From NCBI GenBank assembly GCA_017558775.1, contig JAFYTP010000054.1:1-41415 (forward strand): a stretch of DNA of 41,415 nucleotides, read 5' to 3'. This stretch comes from Bacteroidales bacterium. GTDB taxonomy: Bacteria > Bacteroidota > Bacteroidia > Bacteroidales > UBA932. Position numbers and translations under genes: made by a program. Shown piece after piece: positions 32,639-41,415 of this stretch. Each line of letters opens with the position of its first letter. The first letter of the stretch is position 1. The notes beneath the pieces were generated by a model. That model was not told where the DNA came from. It made no database searches and was given only the letters and a program-made list of their open reading frames with translations.

Positions 32639-33604
32639 TTATTCCTCGGTGGTGGGCTGGGTTTCCGCGGCGACGACTTCGTCGGCGGGCGGGATGCGGT
32701 CGATGTTGCCCCAGGGGTTCTCGACTTTGATGCGGGAGAAGGCGTAGAGGCAGGCGGCGAGGACGCAGCAGCTCAGCAGGAAGGTAATCGTGTAGTTCTG
32801 CTTGCCCATGATGTCGATCCAGTAATCGTAGTCCTTCAGGCTCTCGATGTTGCTGAGGACGACGGCGGTGCCGTTGTTGATGAAGTGCATCAACATCGTC
32901 AGCAGGAGGGAGCCGGTCTTGTAGTAGACATAGCCCATCAGCAGGCCGATGAGGAAGGCGTTGAGGGCCTGCCAGGGGTTCGCGTGGATGACCGCGAAGA
33001 AGAGGGCGGAGATGACGATGGCCCAGACGGGCTTCATCTTCGTCAGCAGGCCGCGGAGCACCATACCCCGGCACAGCCACTCCTCGAAGATGGGGGCGAA
33101 GATGGCCACCACCAGGAAGGAGGACCAGAACGGGCCGCCGGTCATTTCCTTCATTACTTCCGTGAACATGTCATAGAACTCGGAAAGGACGGAGGACTTG
33201 TTCGTGAGCTGCATGTTCCAGTAGTTGGGCAGGTCGAAGGCGAACATCGACGCGAACGTCATCACGATGGTGATGAGGACGATCAGCGCGAAGCTGTAGG
33301 GGCTGGTGTGCTTGTTGTCCAGCACGTAGCCGGCGTCGAAGATCATGTTCTTGCGGCTCTGGTTGGCCGCGTAGATCATGGCCGGGAGGAACTGGAGGGG
33401 ATAGACGACGATCATCGAGTATTTCTGGATCGCCTCCGGGGACATGAACAGGCCCAGGATGAGCGCCGCGATGCCACCCAGGAGGGCGCCGAGGAGATAC
33501 CAGCCGATGAAGCCGAACATTCCCTTGATACCGGGCACGTACCAGGCGTGGCCGGAGAAGAGGTCATAATTGTTGACCTTGCGGGCGGAAATTCCCATAA
33601 TCAA
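32639..33604 (-). CDS. CPBP-family intramembrane glutamic protease
   Basis: The 321-residue membrane protein has about seven hydrophobic segments and the CPBP (CAAX protease/bacteriocin-processing, Abi) motifs in order: EEWLCR (EExxxR, with the catalytic Glu), FFAVIHANPW (FxxxH) and HFINNG (HxxxN). The first 190 residues are an N-terminal extension with more membrane segments. The C-terminus has a short tail rich in Glu and Thr. Members can cleave membrane peptides or act in bacteriocin self-immunity; nothing nearby points to one role. Its start overlaps the stop of the nucleotidyltransferase gene upstream by 4 nt. Confidence 0.88.
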   Translation of the reverse strand: MIMGISARKVNNYDLFSGHAWYVPGIKGMFGFIGWYLLGALLGGIAALILGLFMSPEAIQKYSMIVVYPLQFLPAMIYAANQSRKNMIFDAGYVLDNKHTSPYSFALIVLITIVMTFASMFAFDLPNYWNMQLTNKSSVLSEFYDMFTEVMKEMTGGPFWSSFLVVAIFAPIFEEWLCRGMVLRGLLTKMKPVWAIVISALFFAVIHANPWQALNAFLIGLLMGYVYYKTGSLLLTMLMHFINNGTAVVLSNIESLKDYDYWIDIMGKQNYTITFLLSCCVLAACLYAFSRIKVENPWGNIDRIPPADEVVAAETQPTTEE

Positions 33605-34533
33605 TAGAGGGGGCTAGGATAGACTCCTTCTTTCACGAGGGAGGCGAACTTGGCGACGACCCCGGGGCGGTCCTCCTTGAAGGTCACGCCGAACCAGTGG
33701 GACGGGGTGGAGAGCACTTCGCAGGCGCCCTGACCGGACTTGACGATGCAGTCCACCGCGAAGGGGATGTAGAATTCCTTCTTGAGCTCGTTGGCGTTGA
33801 GGTCCAGGAACTGTCCGAAGATGGCTTCGCTCTTGGCGAAATAGTCGGGGGTGAAGCCCCACATGTTCATGGAGCACAGGGCCTTGGCCTCCAGGACGAC
33901 GTGCTTTTCGCCGGTCTCGGAGTTGTTGCCGTACACGACGCCGTCGGCCTCCTTGGCGATCTCCAGGTGCTCGGTGATGTCGGTGAGGTTGCCGTGGGTG
34001 TCATAGGAGCAGATGCCGCGGGAGACGCTGCCGTTCTCGGAGAGGGTGTTGTCCAGCTCGAAGCCGATGATGCAGTACTCGCCGGAGGTGTTCTCGTGGG
34101 CGCGGCACCAGTCGGCCAGGATGCGGAAAGAGTCCTTGCCGTAGAAGTCGTCACCGTTGATCACGGCGAACGGCTCGTGGATGACGTCCTTCGCCATCAG
34201 GACGGCGTGCGCGGTGCCCCAGGGCTTCACGCGCTCGGGGTTCAGGGTGAATCCGGCGGGAATCTTGTCCAGCTCCTGGGTGACGAAAGCGAACTCGAGG
34301 GGTTCGCCGTCGATGGCCTTGACGCCGTCGTACTTTTCGTGCACGGCCTTGATCATGTCGTCCTTGAAGAATTCGCGGACAATGTAGACGATTTTGCCGA
34401 AACCGGCCGCGACCGCGTCGTGGATGGAATAGTCAATGATGGTTTCACCGTTGGGGCCGAGGCCGTCCATCTGTTTGAGTCCGCCGTAGCGGCTTCCCAT
34501 GCCGGCAGCGAGAACAAGAAGTGTAGGTTTCAT
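33601..34533 (-). CDS. NTP-transferase family sugar nucleotidyltransferase
   Basis: The 310 residues belong to the nucleotidyltransferase fold: LVLAAGMGSRYGGLKQMDGLG carries the phosphate loop (LAAGMGSRYGG) and the Lys, and FAVINGDDFYG (about 131-141) the metal-binding Asp. NMWGFTPDYF and HWFGVTFKEDRPGV are typical of a family widespread in Bacteroidota without a proven substrate. The second metal region is less canonical than in GalU or RmlA. The gene overlaps the CPBP protease gene by 4 nt. It is unlike the MurU-like enzyme 1 kb away in both length and motifs, so the two are not recent duplicates. Confidence 0.82.
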   Translation of the reverse strand: MKPTLLVLAAGMGSRYGGLKQMDGLGPNGETIIDYSIHDAVAAGFGKIVYIVREFFKDDMIKAVHEKYDGVKAIDGEPLEFAFVTQELDKIPAGFTLNPERVKPWGTAHAVLMAKDVIHEPFAVINGDDFYGKDSFRILADWCRAHENTSGEYCIIGFELDNTLSENGSVSRGICSYDTHGNLTDITEHLEIAKEADGVVYGNNSETGEKHVVLEAKALCSMNMWGFTPDYFAKSEAIFGQFLDLNANELKKEFYIPFAVDCIVKSGQGACEVLSTPSHWFGVTFKEDRPGVVAKFASLVKEGVYPSPLY

Positions 34534-34622
34534 ACGTCAATATCGAAATTTTGAATTTGTTTTCGCGTATATCGTACAAATTTAGTAATTTCGCAGAAAA
34601 CACCGAACACTATCTCCCAAAA

Positions 34623-34940
34623 ATGGCTCGGAAAAACAAAAAGGGTAGTCTCCTGACCCGCAGCGACCACAACTATTTCCTGCCGTTCGTCATCGTCGTC
34701 ACGGCGGGGGCGGCCCTGTGGCTGCTGTTCTTTTCCCACAGCAGCGTCTTGAACTGGGTCCGCGCCCATGTGGAAATCCGCCGCCAGGAACGCCAGATGG
34801 AGAAGTACCGCCAGGAGATCGATGAGATGGACGCTGAAATCCGCGCCCTCTCCGACAGCAAGGACTCCTTGGAAAAGTTCGCCCGGGAAACCTACCATTT
34901 CGCGGCCCCGGGCGAGGATGTTTACATCATTGAGGAATGA
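34623..34940 (+). CDS. FtsB/DivIC-like septum formation initiator
   Basis: The 105-residue protein has a short basic cytoplasmic end, one membrane helix at about 20-38 (YFLPFVIVVTAGAALWLLFF), and a coiled coil at about 48-82 (EIRRQERQMEKYRQEIDEM and DAEIRALSDSKDSLEKFARE, with heptad spacing). The end KFARETYHFAAPGEDVYIIEE is the conserved FARExY...GE element of DivIC/FtsB, shown here as FARETYHF and GEDVYII. It would act with the FtsL-like protein encoded at 5574-5915 at the septum. The ATG at 34623 gives the right size; a longer frame from 34551 has no support. A weak -7-like TAATTTCG lies at 34586-34593. Confidence 0.85.
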   Translation: MARKNKKGSLLTRSDHNYFLPFVIVVTAGAALWLLFFSHSSVLNWVRAHVEIRRQERQMEKYRQEIDEMDAEIRALSDSKDSLEKFARETYHFAAPGEDVYIIEE

Positions 34941-34966
34941 GATTCCAGGTCAAGCCTGGAATGACG
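34941..34966. repeat. Small palindromic repeat between convergent genes (copy 3 of 3)
   Basis: GATTCCAGG, loop TCAAG, CCTGGAATGACGG: 8-bp arms ATTCCAGG/CCTGGAAT. It starts directly after the FtsB-like stop (34938-34940) and supplies the folP stop codon (34952-34950) and the last codons of folP. It may serve as a shared terminator. Confidence 0.78.
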
Positions 34967-35765
34967 GTGAAATCAACCTTGAGAAGATCTCGATCGTACG
35001 GCGCGCTTCGGCGACGTCGTGGACGCGCAGGTAGGTGGCACCGCGCTGCAGCGCCATGTAGTGCGCCACCTGCGTGGCGGGAAGCGCCTCTTCGGGCGTG
35101 ATGCCAAATCGTCTGTAAATCATGCTCTTGCGGGAGATGCCGACGAGGATGGGTATCTGGAGAACCTGCAGTTTGTCCATCTCCTCCAGCAGCGTCCAGT
35201 TCTGCTCCACCGTCTTGGCGAAGCCGAAGCCCGGGTCCAGGATCCAGTCATGGACACCGGCCTTCGCGGCCTTCTTTGCGAACTCGCGGAAGTACCGCAG
35301 AACCTCCGCCGTCACCCCGTCGGGATAGTCCGTCAGGGACTGCATGTTTTCCGGCGTGCCGCGCAGGTGCATGGCGATGTAGGGGAGTCCCAGCCGCCCC
35401 ACGAGCGGCAGCATCGCCTCGTCGTACGCCCCCGCGGAAATGTCGTTCACGATGAACGGGCCGATGGCGTCGTATACATTCTCCACGACGGACGCCCAGT
35501 ATGTGTCGATGGATACAGGAAGGTCCGGGAACTCGCTCCGGAGGGCCCGTAGGGCCGGTTCGATGCGCCGCCACTCTTCCTCCGCCCCGACGGGCTGCGA
35601 TCCGGGACGCGTGGAGCAGGCGCCTATGTCGATGATATCGGCACCCTCGGAAACCAGCTGCCGGACGCGGTCCATGAAGGCTTCGCACGACCGGGCCCGG
35701 CTGGGCGCGTAGTACGAATCGTCCGTGAGGTTCACGATACCTAGAATCTGAATTTTCGGTTTCAT
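34950..35765 (-). CDS. folP: Dihydropteroate synthase
   Basis: FolP joins p-aminobenzoate to the pterin diphosphate in folate synthesis and is the sulfonamide target. The 271 residues have ILGIVNLTDDSYY (TPDSF-like loop, here LTDDSY), ADIIDIGACSTRPGSQPV (pterin site; usual DIGGEST reads DIGACST), VSIDTYWASVVE, FIVNDISAG, IAMHLRGTPENM, WILDPGFGFAKT and ILVGISRKSMI. The C-terminus RVHDVAEARRTIEIF is normal, then SRLISPSFQA, where the last codons derive from the palindromic repeat. A -7 box lies 5-12 nt upstream of the ATG, so the message may be leaderless. Confidence 0.95.
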   Translation of the reverse strand: MKPKIQILGIVNLTDDSYYAPSRARSCEAFMDRVRQLVSEGADIIDIGACSTRPGSQPVGAEEEWRRIEPALRALRSEFPDLPVSIDTYWASVVENVYDAIGPFIVNDISAGAYDEAMLPLVGRLGLPYIAMHLRGTPENMQSLTDYPDGVTAEVLRYFREFAKKAAKAGVHDWILDPGFGFAKTVEQNWTLLEEMDKLQVLQIPILVGISRKSMIYRRFGITPEEALPATQVAHYMALQRGATYLRVHDVAEARRTIEIFSRLISPSFQA

Positions 35766-35769
35766 AACG

Positions 35770-35777
35770 CAAAATTA
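35770..35777 (-). promoter_or_regulatory. -7 box of folP, probable leaderless start
   Basis: The minus strand reads TAATTTTG, a consensus match, ending 5 nt before the ATG at 35765. Transcription would begin at about 35764-35765, at the start codon itself. The nearest TTTG is 26 nt upstream, too far for a normal -33 box. Confidence 0.55.
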
Positions 35778-35779
35778 AC

Positions 35780-35787
35780 TATATTTG
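35780..35787 (+). promoter_or_regulatory. -7 box of tmk
   Basis: TATATTTG matches TAnnTTTG. The expected start near 35793 leaves about 15 nt before the ATG at 35808 and rules out the in-frame GTG at 35787. It lies next to the opposed folP box, so the two promoters overlap. Confidence 0.6.
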
Positions 35788-35807
35788 TGAAATTAAACGT
35801 CATCAAA

Positions 35808-36488
35808 ATGCTCATCGTGCTGGAGGGCCTGGACGGGGCGGGAAAGTCCACCCAGGTCAAAAGACTGAAGGAATATCTCACCGAGCGCTGCGGAGCGTTG
35901 GAGTACATCCACTTCCCGCGGTACGAGGCGCCGGTGTACGGCGACCTCATCGGCCGTTTCCTCAAGGGCGAGTTCGGCAGCATCGAGGCGGTGCATCCGC
36001 AGCTGGTGGCCCTCCTCTTCGCGGAGGACCGGCACCGGGCGGCGCCCCTGCTGCGCGAGGCCCTGGACGCCGGCAAGGTGGTCCTGCTGGACCGGTACGT
36101 CTATTCCAACATCGCCTACCAGTGCGCGAAGCTTCCTCCGGGACCGGAGCGCATCCGCCTGCGCAACTGGATCTTCGAGACCGAGTATGGTGACTTCAAC
36201 CTCCCGGAACCCGACCTGAACCTCTTCCTGGACGTCCCCATCGGCTTTGTCGAGCAAAGCCTCGCGGCGCACCGTTCGGGGGATGACCGGAACTACTTGC
36301 ACGGCAGCCAGGACATCCACGAGGCGGACATCCGCTTCCAGCAGGCCGTTCGCGACCTGTACCGCTCCGAGGCGGCCCGGGACCCGCATTTCCTCCGCAT
36401 CGACTGCAGCGACGCCGGGGGCCAGATGCTTCCGCCGGACGACATCTTCGCCAAGGTCCGCGCGGCCGTCGATCCTTTCCTCGCATGA
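35808..36488 (+). CDS. tmk: Thymidylate kinase
   Basis: Tmk phosphorylates dTMP to dTDP. The 226 residues open MLIVLEGLDGAGKSTQ with the P-loop GLDGAGKS (7-14), then HFPRYEAPVYGDLI (substrate region), the catalytic DRYVYSNIAYQ (DRY) and LFLDVPIGFVEQSL. The lid segment reads HRSGDDRNYLHG. The start at 35808 is favoured because the upstream GTG lies within the promoter. The stop overlaps the next gene by 4 nt. The dCMP deaminase at 13929 feeds the same nucleotide route but is not linked. Confidence 0.95.
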   Translation: MLIVLEGLDGAGKSTQVKRLKEYLTERCGALEYIHFPRYEAPVYGDLIGRFLKGEFGSIEAVHPQLVALLFAEDRHRAAPLLREALDAGKVVLLDRYVYSNIAYQCAKLPPGPERIRLRNWIFETEYGDFNLPEPDLNLFLDVPIGFVEQSLAAHRSGDDRNYLHGSQDIHEADIRFQQAVRDLYRSEAARDPHFLRIDCSDAGGQMLPPDDIFAKVRAAVDPFLA

Positions 36489-37651
36489 AAAAGGCACATC
36501 ATAGACTGCGGCGCTTCTGCGCCATCCTCATCGGCCTCGTGTTCCTCGCGTCGGGCCTGCTGAAACTGCTGGACCCGGTGGGGACCGGCCTCATCGTCAG
36601 TGAGTATCTCAAGTTCTTCCACATGAATTTCCTGCAGGGTGCCGCGAAGGGCATCGGCATGGTCCTTTCCATCGTGGAAGCATCGACAGGAGCGGCCCTC
36701 GTCAGCGGTGTTTTCCGCAAGACGACGGCTATCGTGACCTCCGCCCTCATCCTGTTCTTCACCATCATCACCCTGATCCTCTGGATCGCGAACCCGGTGA
36801 TGGACTGCGGCTGCTTCGGCGAGGCCATCCACCTCACCCATGGCGAGACGCTCCTGAAGAACCTTGTCCTGGTGGCGCTGGCGCTTATCGCCTTCATCCC
36901 GTTCCAGAATTTCGGCGTTCCCCGGAAGGGAAAGTACGCGGCTTTCGCACTTGCCGTCCTTTCCCTCATTTACGCCCTCTGGTACAACGCAAGGCATCTG
37001 CCGATGATCGACTTCACGGAGTTCTCTCCCGGCACGGAACTTTTCGCCTCCCTGGACAACGATTACCAGGCGCTGGACGACAAGGTCCCGACCTTCATCT
37101 ACGAGCGCAACGGGCAGCGGGGCTCCTTCACGCTGGACGCCCTTCCGGATTCCACCTGGACCTTCGTCGCCGTGGACACGCTCACCCGCAGTGGCATGTA
37201 CAAGAACGCGTCCAAGCCGGTTCTTTCCTTCCGCGACGAAGCGGGGACCTACCAGGATGAACTCGCCGTTCTCGGCAAGGTGATCGTATTCTCGGTTTAT
37301 GATCCGGCTAAGGTCGATTGGACCCTCCTCCGGGCGCAAGCTGCGGATGCACAGGATGCTGGCGCCACAGCCCTCATCCTTACCGTTCCCGCGGAGAATG
37401 TCCCGCAGGGCGTTTATTACGCGGATTTCAAGCCCCTTATCACGCTGAACCGCGCGAACGGGGGTGCGACCTATTTCGAGGAAGGGGAAGTCATCTCCAA
37501 GTGGAGCCCCCGGGACTATCCGGAAAAAGAAAGGCTCCAGGACCTGTTGGACCGGGAGCCTGTCTCCGTTTCGACGGATTTTATCGTTCCTCGCCGTATC
37601 AAGGCACAGGGTTTCACCGTGTACCTTCTGGCGCTCTTGCTGCTCTTATAA
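36485..37651 (+). CDS. BT_3928-family membrane protein, DoxX/MauE-like
   Basis: The 388-residue protein is of a Bacteroidota family with no firm function. Four hydrophobic segments in the first 155 residues ([20 protein letters not shown] at 11-30, and others to about 140) form a DoxX/MauE-like bundle with a CGCFGE motif between helices (near 112-117), suggesting redox chemistry. A fifth helix follows near 155-168. The long soluble region after it (about 175-375) looks like a poorly conserved thioredoxin-like or alpha/beta domain ([17 protein letters not shown]). It ends with a hydrophobic helix. In several Bacteroides genomes, from memory, it sits beside tpiA. Here it overlaps tmk by 4 nt and converges on infB with a 6-nt overlap. 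Confidence 0.75.
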   Translation: MKKAHHRLRRFCAILIGLVFLASGLLKLLDPVGTGLIVSEYLKFFHMNFLQGAAKGIGMVLSIVEASTGAALVSGVFRKTTAIVTSALILFFTIITLILWIANPVMDCGCFGEAIHLTHGETLLKNLVLVALALIAFIPFQNFGVPRKGKYAAFALAVLSLIYALWYNARHLPMIDFTEFSPGTELFASLDNDYQALDDKVPTFIYERNGQRGSFTLDALPDSTWTFVAVDTLTRSGMYKNASKPVLSFRDEAGTYQDELAVLGKVIVFSVYDPAKVDWTLLRAQAADAQDAGATALILTVPAENVPQGVYYADFKPLITLNRANGGATYFEEGEVISKWSPRDYPEKERLQDLLDREPVSVSTDFIVPRRIKAQGFTVYLLALLLLL

Positions 37652-40468
37652 GCTTCTCTTGATCTCCACCACGGTGAAGGCTTCGATGATATCCCCGATG
37701 TGGATGTCGTTGAAGCGCTCCAGGCCGCAGCCGCATTCGAAGCCGGAGGCTACCTCCTTGGCGTCGTCCTTGCCGCGCTGGAGCGAGGCGAGGGCGCCGG
37801 TGTACACCACGATGCCGTCGCGGATGAGGCGGACCTGAGCCTTGGAGGTCAGCTTGCCTTCCTTGACCTGGCAACCGGCGATGGTGCCCACCTTGGAAAT
37901 CTTGAAGGTCTGCTTGACCTCGGCGGTGGCGGTGACCTCCTCCTTCTTCTCCGGCTCGAGCATACCCTCGATACCTTCCTTGACTTCGTTGATACAGTCG
38001 TAGATGACGGAGTAGAGGCGGATTTCGATGCCTTCCTTCTCGGCGGAGCGACGGGCTTCGGCGGAAGGACGGACCTGGAAGCCGATAATCACGGCGTCGG
38101 AGGCCTCGGCCAGCAGGACGTCGCTCTCGGAGATGGCGCCTACGGCCTTGTGGATCACGTTCACGCGCACTTCCTCGGTGGAGAGCTTGATGAGGGAGTC
38201 GGACAGGGCCTCGACGGAACCGTCCACATCGCCCTTGACGATGACGTTGAGTTCCTTGAAGTTGCCGATGGCGATACGCCGGCCGATCTCCTCGAGGGTG
38301 AGGTGCTTCTGGGTCTTGATGCCCTGGATGCGGATCAGCTGCTCGCGGCGGTTGGCGATGGACTTCGCCTCCTTCTCGTCGGTCATCACGTTGAACTTCT
38401 CACCGGCGGCGGGAGCGCCGTTGAGGCCCAGGATGGACACCGGCGTGGAAGGACCGGCTTCGCTGACCTTCTGGCCACGCTCGTTGAACATCGCCTTGAC
38501 GCGGCCGTAGTAGCTGCCGGAGATGATCACGTCGCCCACCCGCATCGTGCCGTCCTGCACGAGGACGGTGGCGAGGTAGCCGCGGCCCTTGTCCAGGGAG
38601 GACTCGATGACGGCGCCGCTGCCGAGCTTCTTGGGGTTGGCCTTCAGTTCCAGGAGGTCGGTCTCGAAGAGGACCTTCTCCAGGAGCTTGTCCACGTTGA
38701 TGCCCTTCTTGGCGGAGATTTCCTGGCACTGGTACTTGCCGCCCCAGTCCTCCACGAGGATGTTCATCTCGGAGAGCTGGCGGCGGATGGTGTCGGGATT
38801 CGCGCCGGGCTTGTCGATCTTGTTGATGGCGAACACCATCGGGACGCCGGCGGCCTGCGCGTGGGCGATGGCCTCCTTGGTCTGGGGCATCACGGCGTCG
38901 TCGGCCGCGACGATGATGATGGCGAGGTCGGTCATCTGGGCGCCACGGGCACGCATGGCGGTGAAGGCCTCGTGACCCGGGGTATCCAGGAAGGTGATGC
39001 GGCGGCCGCTGGAAAGCTTCACGTTGTAAGCACCGATGTGCTGCGTGATACCGCCCGCCTCACCGGCGATGACGTTCGTATTGCGGATGTTGTCCAGGAG
39101 GGAAGTCTTACCGTGGTCGACATGGCCCATCACGGTGATCACCGGAGGACGCTCCACGAGATCTTCCTCGTTGTCCGGCTCCTGCTGCTCGATTTCCTCG
39201 GTCAGCTCGGCGGTGACGAATTCGACCTTGTAGCCGAACTCCTCGGCCACCAGGACGAGGGTCTCGGCGTCCAGGCGCTGGTTGATGGACACCATCATAC
39301 CCAGGGACATGCACGCGCCGATAACCTTCACCACCGGGGTGTTGTTCATCAGGGTGGCGAGGTCGTTGACCGTCACGAACTCGGTGACTTTCAGCACCTT
39401 GTTCTCGGCCATCGCCTGCTCCATCTCCTCCTGGGAACGGATGGCGGCCAGTTCGCGCTTCTCCTTGCGGTGCTTCGCGCCGAAGTTGTTCTTGGTCTCG
39501 TTCATCCGCGCGTAGGTCTCCTTGACCTGCTTCTGGATCTCCTTCTGCATCTCCTCCTGCTCGGCCTCGGTGAGGACGGGCTTGGAGAAGCGGTCATTGC
39601 CGCGCTTGCGGCCCTTGCCGCCCGCGTTCTGGTCCTGTTTCTTGCCGCCGTTGTTGTTCTTGCCGGCTTCGCCCTTCTTCGGGGCCTTGTCGGCCTGCAC
39701 CTTGGTGACGTCCACCTTCTGGGAGCCGCCGCCCTTGATGCGCTCGCGCTTCTTGCCCTTCTTGGGATCGAACTGGGTCAGGTCGATCTTGCCGACGACC
39801 TTGAGCTGGGAGGCCGACTCGGGCTCCGGGGCGGGAGCTTCCGCTGGGGTCTGGGCGGAAGGGGTCTCCTCGACGGGAGCGACGGGTTCAGGCTCTTCGA
39901 CGGGCTCGGGTTCGACAACAGGCTCCGGTTCCACGACGGGTTCGGGCTCGATGACGGGCTCCGGCTCCACCACGGGTTCGGGTTCGACGACCGGCTCCGG
40001 TTCCGGTTCCACGACCGGTTCGGGCTCGACGACGGGCTCGGGTTCCACCACGGGTTCGGGTTCGACGACCGGCTCCGGTTCCGGCTCCACGACGGGTTCC
40101 GGTTCGGGTTCGGCGACGGGCTCCGGCTCCGCGGCAGGCGCGGGCTGGGCGCTCCGTGACAGGTTGTTGCTCTTGATCACGGTGATGCGCTCGGGCTCGT
40201 ACTCGTCCTCCTCCTCGTGGGCGCCGGCGGGACGCTTGGACGCCTTGTCCAGGATCTCGGTGAGCTTCACGTCCACCTTCTCGGCGGCTTCCTTGAGCTC
40301 GAGGTCCTTGCCGAACTTCTTGTGCAGCTCGGGCAGGAACTCGTCGGACACCTTCATGTTCGGGTTGGCATTCTCGATGCCGGCTCCCTTGGAATTGAGG
40401 AAGTCCACGAGCGTGTCAAGCCCGATGTTGAATTGTTTGATGAGTTTGTTCAGTCTTATTTCTGCCAT
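37646..40468 (-). CDS. infB: Translation initiation factor IF-2
   Basis: IF-2 is the GTPase that places initiator tRNA on the ribosome. The 940 residues comprise the N-terminal IF2_N motif ([21 protein letters not shown], seen as [10 protein letters not shown]), a disordered zone at about 80-300, and a conserved G domain and C-terminal domains. The G domain has G1 GHVDHGKT (448-455), G3 DTPGHEAF (495-502), G4 NKID (549-552) and ISAKKGIN. Residues about 113-197 are a tandem run of EPEPVV-type hexapeptides (about a dozen), followed by a Lys/Gly/Asn-rich basic part. Length is usual for the phylum apart from this repeat. It lies 24 nt after nusA, the usual nusA-infB order. Confidence 0.97.
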   Translation of the reverse strand: MAEIRLNKLIKQFNIGLDTLVDFLNSKGAGIENANPNMKVSDEFLPELHKKFGKDLELKEAAEKVDVKLTEILDKASKRPAGAHEEEDEYEPERITVIKSNNLSRSAQPAPAAEPEPVAEPEPEPVVEPEPEPVVEPEPVVEPEPVVEPEPVVEPEPEPVVEPEPVVEPEPVIEPEPVVEPEPVVEPEPVEEPEPVAPVEETPSAQTPAEAPAPEPESASQLKVVGKIDLTQFDPKKGKKRERIKGGGSQKVDVTKVQADKAPKKGEAGKNNNGGKKQDQNAGGKGRKRGNDRFSKPVLTEAEQEEMQKEIQKQVKETYARMNETKNNFGAKHRKEKRELAAIRSQEEMEQAMAENKVLKVTEFVTVNDLATLMNNTPVVKVIGACMSLGMMVSINQRLDAETLVLVAEEFGYKVEFVTAELTEEIEQQEPDNEEDLVERPPVITVMGHVDHGKTSLLDNIRNTNVIAGEAGGITQHIGAYNVKLSSGRRITFLDTPGHEAFTAMRARGAQMTDLAIIIVAADDAVMPQTKEAIAHAQAAGVPMVFAINKIDKPGANPDTIRRQLSEMNILVEDWGGKYQCQEISAKKGINVDKLLEKVLFETDLLELKANPKKLGSGAVIESSLDKGRGYLATVLVQDGTMRVGDVIISGSYYGRVKAMFNERGQKVSEAGPSTPVSILGLNGAPAAGEKFNVMTDEKEAKSIANRREQLIRIQGIKTQKHLTLEEIGRRIAIGNFKELNVIVKGDVDGSVEALSDSLIKLSTEEVRVNVIHKAVGAISESDVLLAEASDAVIIGFQVRPSAEARRSAEKEGIEIRLYSVIYDCINEVKEGIEGMLEPEKKEEVTATAEVKQTFKISKVGTIAGCQVKEGKLTSKAQVRLIRDGIVVYTGALASLQRGKDDAKEVASGFECGCGLERFNDIHIGDIIEAFTVVEIKRSL
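39880..40134 (-). repeat. Tandem EPEPVV-coding repeat in infB
   Basis: About a dozen imperfect 18-bp units encode EPEPVV or PEPVVE variants. Codons for the same residues vary between units (GAG/GAA, CCC/CCG, GTC/GTG), so the repeat is old or selected at protein level. Unit number is likely to vary between strains by slippage. Confidence 0.85.
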
Positions 40469-40492
40469 ATAGTAACCCCAGTTTTAATCGTT

Positions 40493-41415
40493 TTATTCTT
40501 CGTCTTCGAATTCGGCCTTCAGGATGGAGAAGACCTCTTCCACGGTCTCGTCCTCCAGGTCGGCGCGGCTGGCGATGTCGGCCGGGCTGAGGGCGAGGAC
40601 GCTCTTCGCGGTGTCGCAGCCGATGGCCTGCAGGCGCTCGATGACCCAAGGGTCGATGACGTCCGTGAACTCGGAGAGCAGCACGTCTTCTTCCTCCTCC
40701 TCGTCCTGCGGCAGTTCGCGCCAGACCTCGATTTCGCGGCCCACGAGCATGCCGGCGAGCTTGATGTTGCAGCCGCCCTTGCCGATACCCTTCTTGACTT
40801 CCTCGGCCTGCATGTAGACCTTGATCTTGTCCTCGGGACCTTCGCCCAGGTCGATGCGGGAGATGCGGGCCGGGTTCAGGGCGCGGGTGATCATCAGCTG
40901 GGTGTTCGCGGTCCACTGGATCACGTCGATGTTCTCGTTGCGGAGCTCGCGGACGATGCCCATGATGCGGGAACCCTTCACACCGATGCAGGCGCCGATC
41001 GGGTCGATGCGGTCGTCATAGGACTCCACGGCCACCTTGGCGCGCTCGCCCGGGATGCGGACGACCTTCTTGACGGTGATGAGGCCGTCGTAGATCTCCG
41101 GAACCTCCATCTCGAAGAGTTTCTCGAGGAAGGAGTCGGTGGTGCGGGACAGGACGATGTAAGGCGTCGTGTTGTTCTTCATCTCCACGCTCTTGATGAT
41201 GGCGCGGATGGTGTCGTTCTTCTTGAAGCGCTCGCCCGGGATCTGCTCGGACTTGGGCATGCGGAGCTCGTTGCCGTCCTCGTCGAGGATGAGCACCTCG
41301 TTCTTCCAGGTCTGGTACACCTCGCCGGTGAAGATCTCGCCCACCTTGCCGGAGTACTTCTTGAAGACGTTGGCCTTCTCGATGTCCATGATACGGCCCT
41401 GCAGGTTCTGGCGGA
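40493..41415 (-). CDS. nusA: Transcription termination/antitermination protein NusA, 5' end cut off by the window edge
   Basis: NusA binds RNA polymerase and modulates pausing, termination and antitermination. The frame is open to the right edge (RQNLQGRIMDIEKANVF at the start of the visible part), so the Met at 41389 is internal. About 307 residues are present of an expected 410-430. Seen are the end of the N-terminal domain, the S1 domain (VGEIFTGEVYQTW to MPKSEQIPGERF), KH1 (GACIGVKGSRIMGIVREL), KH2 (GIGKGGCNIKLAGMLVG) and a short acidic C-terminal helical part (LQAIGCDTAKSVLALSPADI). It precedes infB by 24 nt. Confidence 0.95.
   Translation of the reverse strand, partial: RQNLQGRIMDIEKANVFKKYSGKVGEIFTGEVYQTWKNEVLILDEDGNELRMPKSEQIPGERFKKNDTIRAIIKSVEMKNNTTPYIVLSRTTDSFLEKLFEMEVPEIYDGLITVKKVVRIPGERAKVAVESYDDRIDPIGACIGVKGSRIMGIVRELRNENIDVIQWTANTQLMITRALNPARISRIDLGEGPEDKIKVYMQAEEVKKGIGKGGCNIKLAGMLVGREIEVWRELPQDEEEEEDVLLSEFTDVIDPWVIERLQAIGCDTAKSVLALSPADIASRADLEDETVEEVFSILKAEFEDEE

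Noticed and set aside
32639-34533. CPBP protease and nucleotidyltransferase as an immunity or defence island
   Set aside because: The protease is a common household type in this phylum. No toxin, bacteriocin or defence partner is present.
37700-40159. Very long plus-strand open frame opposite infB, and similar long antisense frames opposite parC, ftsI and others
   Set aside because: These arise from GC-rich codon use on the real strand. They lack family motifs and mirror the repeats of the true genes.
1-41415. tRNA, rRNA or riboswitch
   Set aside because: I read the intergenic spaces and found no cloverleaf with tRNA consensus bases or known riboswitch core. The two cloverleaf-like repeats lack T-loop and anticodon features.

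Overview
The window looks like a GC-rich chromosome segment of Bacteroidota, most likely order Bacteroidales. The reasons are the promoters (several -7 boxes of the form TAnnTTTG, two of them with a TTTG box exactly 20 nt upstream), scarce Shine-Dalgarno sequences, an MraY with the long insertion usual in this phylum, a phosphotransferase fused to a RapZ C-terminal domain, a BT_3928-type membrane protein, a C10 peptidase with a BspA-like leucine-rich tail, and a UvrD-like helicase, Era and ParC of the Bacteroidota type. The species cannot be named from the sequence.

Layout. 1-7298 (minus) is the upstream part of a division and cell-wall (dcw) cluster: mraZ, rsmH, an FtsL-like gene, a PASTA-bearing ftsI, murE, mraY and the start of murD. 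Most genes overlap by 4 nt, and the cluster is driven from a promoter carrying a four-fold 10-bp MraZ-type repeat. 7299-8144 is the only long gene-free stretch; it holds that promoter, a long inverted repeat and a phased array of ACCTGCGCCA decamers. 8145-16422 (plus) holds a secreted C10 peptidase, then a five-gene operon (a membrane-anchored protein of unknown role, acyl-CoA synthetase, dCMP deaminase, S41 protease, shikimate kinase). 16419-25647 (minus) holds a pseudouridine synthase-era-parC operon, an exbB-exbD-tonB operon and a UvrD/PcrA-type helicase. 25750-28703 (plus) holds nicotinate phosphoribosyltransferase and a double esterase. 28710-30131 (minus) is a phytase-like lipoprotein.

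30174-32548 (plus) is an AmgK-like kinase fused to a RapZ C-terminal domain, followed by a MurU-like nucleotidyltransferase, probably a peptidoglycan sugar recycling pair. 32639-34533 (minus) holds a CPBP protease and a second nucleotidyltransferase. 34623-37651 holds an FtsB/DivIC-like gene (plus), folP (minus), tmk and a BT_3928-type membrane protein (both plus). 37646-41415 (minus) holds infB and the 3'-terminal three quarters of nusA.

The most unusual content is repeat DNA rather than a new gene set. Two adjacent recycling genes each carry an in-frame insertion that can fold into a three-hairpin, cloverleaf-like structure with a shared C-rich core. Outer arms and hairpins differ between the copies yet remain self-complementary. 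A separate small palindrome (ATTCCGG..CCGGAAT type) occurs three times: once inside murE and twice at gene ends. I saw no tRNA, rRNA, CRISPR array, transposase or prophage gene.
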